Positions 59,464 through 64,000 of a stretch of 64,000 nt of DNA are shown piece by piece. Every line of letters begins with the position of its first letter. Positions within the stretch are counted from its first letter, which is position 1. The position numbers and the translations under genes were made by a program. The DNA lies in assembly GCA_029531795.1 (NCBI GenBank), contig JAPEIS010000015.1:1922001-1986000 (forward strand), in the 5' to 3' direction. Origin of the DNA: Sclerotinia nivalis. Taxonomy: Eukaryota; Ascomycota; Leotiomycetes; Helotiales; Sclerotiniaceae. Below the pieces are notes generated by a model. The model saw only the letters and a program-made list of their open reading frames with translations, searched no databases and was not told where the DNA came from.

Positions 59464-61185
59464 GGATTGAAGAGTGTCTAAGACGGGGTTTCTACTTGTA
59501 TCAAAAGACCAAATTCAAGGCAAGGCGCATTAGAAATATCATGTAGCTGAGGTAAATGCGTTCACGTTTCTAATGAGATATATGATGGAAGCAAAGACTA
59601 CATCCTTTCAATCTAGCTTTTGATTGATATTGATACCCCCAATTGAAGTTTGAGGTGACAATGTGCTTCTACCATTCTGAGTAGATGGGTCGAATATAGA
59701 GCGTAACCGCTACCCCGCTAGCGCTTTCATACCCCGAATCTTCCAACGTACGTCAACGTCAAATTTATCTCCCACGAAGAGTTTAAAGTTTGGACACGAC
59801 CATTCGACTGCTGGTCGATTTGAGGTAGAGATAATACACAGCGAACATTTAGTGGTCTGGGCCGGGGTAGATCTCCGAGTCACGACTCCGAAATCATGAA
59901 CTACTTCACCAACCCAAACACGAACATTCTCTAACTCAACAAAAGCAGAGCCCCGATTCGACGACTCATACACATCCATCTGTTCTCTCACATTCCCCTA
60001 GTCAAGGCTCCGTGTCACCAGCAGCCCCGACGACTTCAAATATTGCAAATACATCAGCAGTGCCTGCGCCACGCATCCGAAGAAGGATCGTATGATTATA
60101 TCGTTTTTTGAATGTCGACGACGAAAGCTCAAGTGTAACAAATCGCAACCATGTAGTAACTGCCTGAATTTCGCTGGAGAGAGAGTGTTTCTTGCACCTG
60201 CACTCGATTAGGCGAGTCAACTCAAGCTTACCGGGATTAGGGAGGGGGTTAGCTCTCTCACCGTTTGCTCGATCGTCCGTAAAATATCATGATAACATCC
60301 GGCCTTCAGTCTATGGAAAGTGAAATAGCCTTGGGGGCAATACCAGAGATTTAACTGGGAACGGCATGGAGGGGCGTTTCAACAATATCATGCAGCCTTT
60401 TTTCTTCTGACGGAAGTACATGTTCATTCTCGAAGAAAGGGGGCAGATCAAGTCTGGTCTTGCTTCGACTATGTCTTCGAGTGTGACCATTTCCAACCAC
60501 GAGTTACCAAAGCAAAGAAGATTCTTTCTGAATTGCAACATATCAAAGTACGAGAGATATGCGAACATCAATGCACATGACCATGAATGAGCTTTTTGGC
60601 CAGAGCCGAGTTCTTGTCCATTGTGTGTGTGTTAGACAGCTAATAGCAGCATTCATTTTCCGTACAAGCAAGTATATTTCAAATGGAATACTAGGTAGGT
60701 ACTCAGACTTCATATCGTAATATGATAGAAAATGTTTTCTTATCAGATGTCTAATTCTGTCTACTTAGGATTTTTCAGGAGATACCTAATTATAATGCCT
60801 AGCAGTTTACGAGTAGAACAGAAATAGCAAGCTCCCCCTGTCCTGTCCATACTCAAGTTCAGCCTTAACGAGGGGAAATTTTGCCCCACATCATCCTGAC
60901 AACCCCAGCAATCTTGAAATTCGCCATATCTACATAAGAATCACGCAATTGACCACCCAGAGTAGATCTACAAATGGAACCAAACCTAAACTTGCCGTGA
61001 TTGCATTGAAGGATTGAGTGACATATCTAGTACGCAATATTCAGATATGAGGTAAAATAAATAATGATAAGTAGACATCATCCCCCCCATCTTCCTTTCT
61101 ATCCTTCAACCTCAATTCTCCATTATCGATACTTTCGAATACCTTCACTTATTTCATACCTCTTCACACTTAAGAGATTATAAAA
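59464..61185. other. Intergenic region, contains an unresolved coding-like stretch
   Basis: About 1.7 kb lie between PUP1 and the dioxygenase gene. A minus-strand stretch (59707-60580) has coding-like pieces described separately. The remaining 600 bp before 61186 looks like promoter and leader of the dioxygenase gene, with CT-rich sequence near 61080-61110. Confidence 0.45.
59710..60580 (-). pseudogene. Unresolved coding-like segment (gene relic or unannotated small gene)
   Basis: Three minus-strand stretches look like protein but do not join in one obvious frame. One at about 60360-60510 reads RLDLPPFFENEHV and then LHDIVETPLHAVPS. Another at 60002-60220 reads VTTWLRFVTLELSSSTFKK. A third at 59710-59991 reads FVELENVRVWVGEVVHDFG and contains a CSLC pair. 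Candidate splice sites exist (for example GTTAAATCT at about 60354) but do not give a clean reading through all pieces. It may be an eroded gene or a real one with introns I could not solve. No function is assigned. Confidence 0.25.
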
Positions 61186-62523
61186 ATGGCACCTTCACTT
61201 CTTCATACCCAACCTACAGCACCCCACCAACTTTCCTCCTCATCCCAAAAAACCATCGATCGTAAAGTCTTCCCAGATGGTATCAAAACTTCAGGTCAAC
61301 ACCCACCTTTATATGATCAATTGAGACCATACTCTGATTTCCCTAAAGAAATCACCGGAGAAACAGTATGGAAGGCAGAAGATTATATTAATAATCCAGA
61401 AAGATGGGTTCATGTCTTCAACGAGGAAGAAATTGCAGAATTGAGTGCTGTAGCGGACAAGTTTATTCAGGATAAAATCCCTCTGACGGGTATCTCTCAG
61501 GTACGTTATGGCTGTCACATTTCAATACTTGATGCTAGCTACCCAAGTACGAATTGTAAATTTCTCGACTAATTCAACACAGGATACTTTCCGACTCCAA
61601 AAACTTTCTACCTTGCTGGCATCCATTAGAACCAAAATCTTAAACGGAAAGGGCTTTATCCTCTTCAAAGGATTTCCGGTCGAGAAATGGGGAAACCATA
61701 AATCTGCCGTTGCATATATGGGATTGGGAACATACCTTGGATATTTTGTTAGTCAAAATGGTCGAGGTCATGTTCTCGGGCATGTTAAGGATCTTGGCGA
61801 AGATTCAACTCAGATTGATAAAGTTAGAATTTACAGAACAAATGCTCGGTAAATCCATATTTCATTCTTGGGCTTTAATCAAAGACTAATACTACCAGAC
61901 AATTCTTCCACGCTGATGACTCTGATATCGTTGGCCTTCTGTGTATTGCACGAGCACTCGAAGGCGGAGAATCTGATATCGTTTCTTCGCATCACGTCTG
62001 GAATACTTTACAAAAAGAACGTCCTGATGTAGCAGAAACACTTACCAAACCTATCTGGTATTTTGATCGAAAGGGCGAAGTTAGTGTTGGTGAAGAACCA
62101 TACATCAAGACCTCCGTCTTCTACCTCGAAACCGGCGCCAATGGTCGTGTGTACTCGAAATGGGATCCATATTACGTGAAATCTCTCAGTCGATTCTCAG
62201 ACGCAGGAGTCATTCCACCACTATCACCTGAACAAGTTGAAGCTGCTAAAGTTTTGGAAGAAACTTGTCATCGATTGAGATTACATATGATTCTCGAGAT
62301 TGGCGATATCCAATTCTTGAGTAATGAACATGTACTTCATGCTCGTACGGAGTACAAGGATCATGCACCACCAGCACCAAGAAGACACCTGATGAGATTA
62401 TGGTTGGCGACGCCGGAGAGTGAGGGCGGATGGAAATTACCGTTTCATGATTCCAAGGAGAAGAAGAGAGGTGGTATTCAGGTTAACGATCAGGCTCCTG
62501 TTGCACCGCTGGATGCAGAATAG
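61186..62523 (+). CDS. TauD/TfdA-like Fe(II)/2-oxoglutarate-dependent dioxygenase
   Basis: This is a predicted cytosolic oxygenase of the TauD superfamily; the substrate is unknown. Exons: 61186-61500, 61583-61848, 61899-62523 (401 residues). The N-terminal region contains WVHVFNEEEIAEL. The core has LASIRTKILNGKGFILFKGFPVEKW and YMGLGTYLGYFVSQN, both common to fungal TauD-like proteins. The metal triad is proposed as FHADDSDIVGLL (His and Asp) and the late His in LSNEHVLHARTEY. The Arg in RRHLMRLWLA is suited to binding 2-oxoglutarate. Such proteins are often called taurine catabolism dioxygenases in fungi, but nothing in the neighbourhood confirms taurine as substrate. Confidence 0.88.
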
Positions 62524-62876
62524 GTTCTGTGGTTACCAATGTTATTATAGATAGGATAGTGTCATCGATGACCAAAATAAAAGCTCGAACGTATCAACTT
62601 CAATGCTGGAATTAGCTTCGGAAATTGACCTTTACTTGTTTGGCTTTATCTTAAAGGATAAATATTCAATGATCAAACCGGTTTTGTTCATCGCACATTG
62701 AAGAATGCGTGCACAAAGTAAACCACCGTCTGAGAACCTTGGTTAGTGACACCCTGAAACTGAAACATCTGTGACATACTTCCAGTTGTACCTATTTCCC
62801 ACCATCCTCATTCTCAGTATCCTCACATAACAACACAAAGCTTAACATCATCCCTTCTTCCCTTCTTCTTCTTCTT
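62524..62876. other. Intergenic spacer between convergent genes
   Basis: About 350 bp lie between the dioxygenase (+) and the small His/Cys-containing protein gene (-). A TTC-rich tract (62851-62878) runs into the end of the latter gene. Nothing else is supported. Confidence 0.5.
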
Positions 62877-63395
62877 CACTTCCTTCTTCCTCGGTTCTGG
62901 CATCATATCAGGCGGTCCGAACCACTATTCAATGCACATCATTAGCTTCATTCATCCCATCTACCCCCATCTCACTCTTCCCGACCATCCTCTCCCCCTC
63001 ATTTCTCTTTCCCGTCTCACATCCCCATCCCCTCTTCTCACACACCTAACAACCGGACCCTCAAAAACGAAAAGAAAAAAATAACTCACCGACGCCCCCG
63101 TCCTACACTCCACAACCATCTTAACTAAATTCCTATCATATAAACCCTTCCAATCATGCATCGGACACATGTGCCTCACCACTCGTATAACATTTGGACC
63201 ATCAATTCTTAGAGCGTTGGAGGCGAAAATGGGACAGGTGAGGAGACCTCTGCCCCAGCCGCAGGGTTGTGCAATTTGTATCCATTGGCACGGTTGGTTT
63301 CTGGGGGTATTTTTCCTTTTTGGCGAGGGATGGGAATGGGAATGGGAGTGGTGGTGGTGGCAGGTGGAGGACTGGTGAAAGGTGTATTTGCACAT
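62877..63395 (-). CDS. Small conserved-looking His/Cys-containing protein, 117 residues
   Basis: Two exons (63395-63090 and 62924-62877) join in phase to give 117 residues. The start MCKYTFHQSSTC is followed by a His/Ser-rich run (HHHHSHSHSHPS). Later Cys residues lie in PCQWIQIAQPCGWG, LLTCPIF, MCPMHDW and VVECRTGAS; the CPMHDW stretch could bind metal. The tail reads WFGPPDMMPEPRKKE. Fungal genomes contain short proteins that start MCKY or MCxY with similar Cys spacing, but I cannot name a function. The intron is 165 bp with GTGAGT donor and AATAG acceptor. Coding status is supported by joined length and the non-random Cys/Trp content. Confidence 0.5.
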
Positions 63396-63838
63396 TTTAG
63401 GATGTGGAATGGTGGATGGATGGTTTGTATATGATTCGTAATTTGTGGGTTGTTATGATGAAGTGGGAAGTTCTCATGTACTTTTCGTCCTCATAAACGT
63501 AAATTGGAAGGTGATTTTGAGAAGTGTGTTCTTGTAGGAGACATGAGGATGTGCAGTGAATTGCTGGAATGCCCCCCCTCCCCCCCCAAAAGAAAGCACA
63601 AACCTCTTTCCCACTACCATGATTCACATAGAGGGGAACGAAAAGTGAATACTGAAACTAATACTAATATTCCAATCACATTTCCTCAGACGAGAACCAT
63701 AATGTATGTATGTGTATACATGTCCCATACCATCCATCAAGAAGAAACACTAGTCCTCCGATCTCCAATCTCCCATCCCGAACTCCGTCTCCCATTTATA
63801 AATGTACATACATATAGTACAAGGCGAACCATTTATAT
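63396..63838. other. Intergenic spacer
   Basis: About 440 bp lie upstream of the small His/Cys-containing protein gene and downstream of the gene entering from the right edge. It contains a C-run (63573-63588). A 142-codon plus-strand frame crosses here but has no motif and overlaps the minus-strand 3' exon. Confidence 0.4.
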
Positions 63839-64000
63839 TCATAACTGTTCGGGCCCCGAATTCTCGCCATTTTCCTCCGCTTGCTTCTTTCGTATTGCTT
63901 GCATGAGCTCATACAGTTGTCCCAATTGCTGATCTAAGTATGCCATTAGTAACCTTCTCCTCCAACTGACAAGAAGCTTGAATATATACCACTCATCTTA
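63839..64000 (-). CDS. 3' end of an unidentified gene (cut by window edge)
   Basis: On the minus strand the last coding stretch reads MAYLDQQLGQLYELMQAI and continues with a Lys/Glu-rich tail ending NSGPEQL before a TGA at 63839-63841. The amphipathic spacing of Leu/Tyr suggests a coiled coil. Upstream of the Met the frame stays open to near 63998, where a TAA occurs, and a TGTCAG acceptor is available at about 63967, so this is probably the last exon of a gene extending beyond 64000. No family could be recognised. Confidence 0.4.

Overview
The window is nuclear DNA of a filamentous ascomycete. Genes have many short introns (about 46-225 bp) with GT(or GC)...AG ends and CTAAC/CTAAT-like branch sites. 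The gene set is typical of Pezizomycotina: an MSH1-type MutS, a Snt2-like chromatin protein, Trm82, Hem12, Ydj1, Nup159, Pup1, a fructosyl-amino-acid-oxidase-type flavoprotein and a CBM1-linked esterase. The protein flavour and the extremely AT-rich, repeat-induced-point-mutation-like (RIP-like) transposon block fit Leotiomycetes, probably near Sclerotinia/Botrytis. That placement is inferred from family resemblance only; no search was run.

Positions 1 to about 18,300 form an AT-rich, stop-riddled repeat block. It holds a decayed pogo/Fot1-like DNA transposon (3017-4853), an 804-bp fold-back MITE with related ends (6126-6929) and a heavily decayed Ty3/Gypsy pol relic that the MITE appears to have entered. 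It also holds a structurally complete but mutated chromodomain Ty3/Gypsy element with 213-bp LTRs and a 5-bp target duplication (11409-17046), a 41-bp minisatellite, and a truncated, more decayed second copy of the same Gypsy family (about 17626-18255).

From about 18,300 the DNA becomes ordinary genic sequence. Order, with strand: CBM1-GDSL esterase (+), FAD amino-acid oxidase with an apparent internal deletion (+), HELQ/POLQ-type helicase (-), Snt2-like BAH/PHD/SANT protein (+), WrbA/Pst2-like flavodoxin quinone reductase (-), mitochondrial MutS homologue MSH1 (+), ribosomal P0 (-), Trm82 (+), an 802-residue probable mitochondrial protein of unknown function (-), uroporphyrinogen decarboxylase (+), cytosine deaminase (-), Ydj1-type DnaJ (+), Nup159 (-), proteasome beta-2 (+), an unresolved coding-like segment (-), a TauD-like dioxygenase (+), a small His/Cys-containing protein (-) and the 3' end of another gene (-).

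The genic part is mostly housekeeping: DNA repair, chromatin, translation and tRNA modification, heme, pyrimidine salvage, protein folding, nuclear transport and proteolysis. The genes do not form a pathway cluster. Several pairs are divergent (P0/TRM82, the 802-residue gene/HEM12, NUP159/PUP1) and others convergent. The most unusual items are three GC-AG introns required by reading frame, a 21-nt microexon carrying the catalytic PCDMC motif of cytosine deaminase, a compact three-way-junction hairpin between two convergent genes, and the fold-back MITE. I found no defence system, CRISPR array or secondary-metabolite cluster. Exon borders were worked out by hand from frame and family conservation; total coding lengths were checked to be divisible by three.
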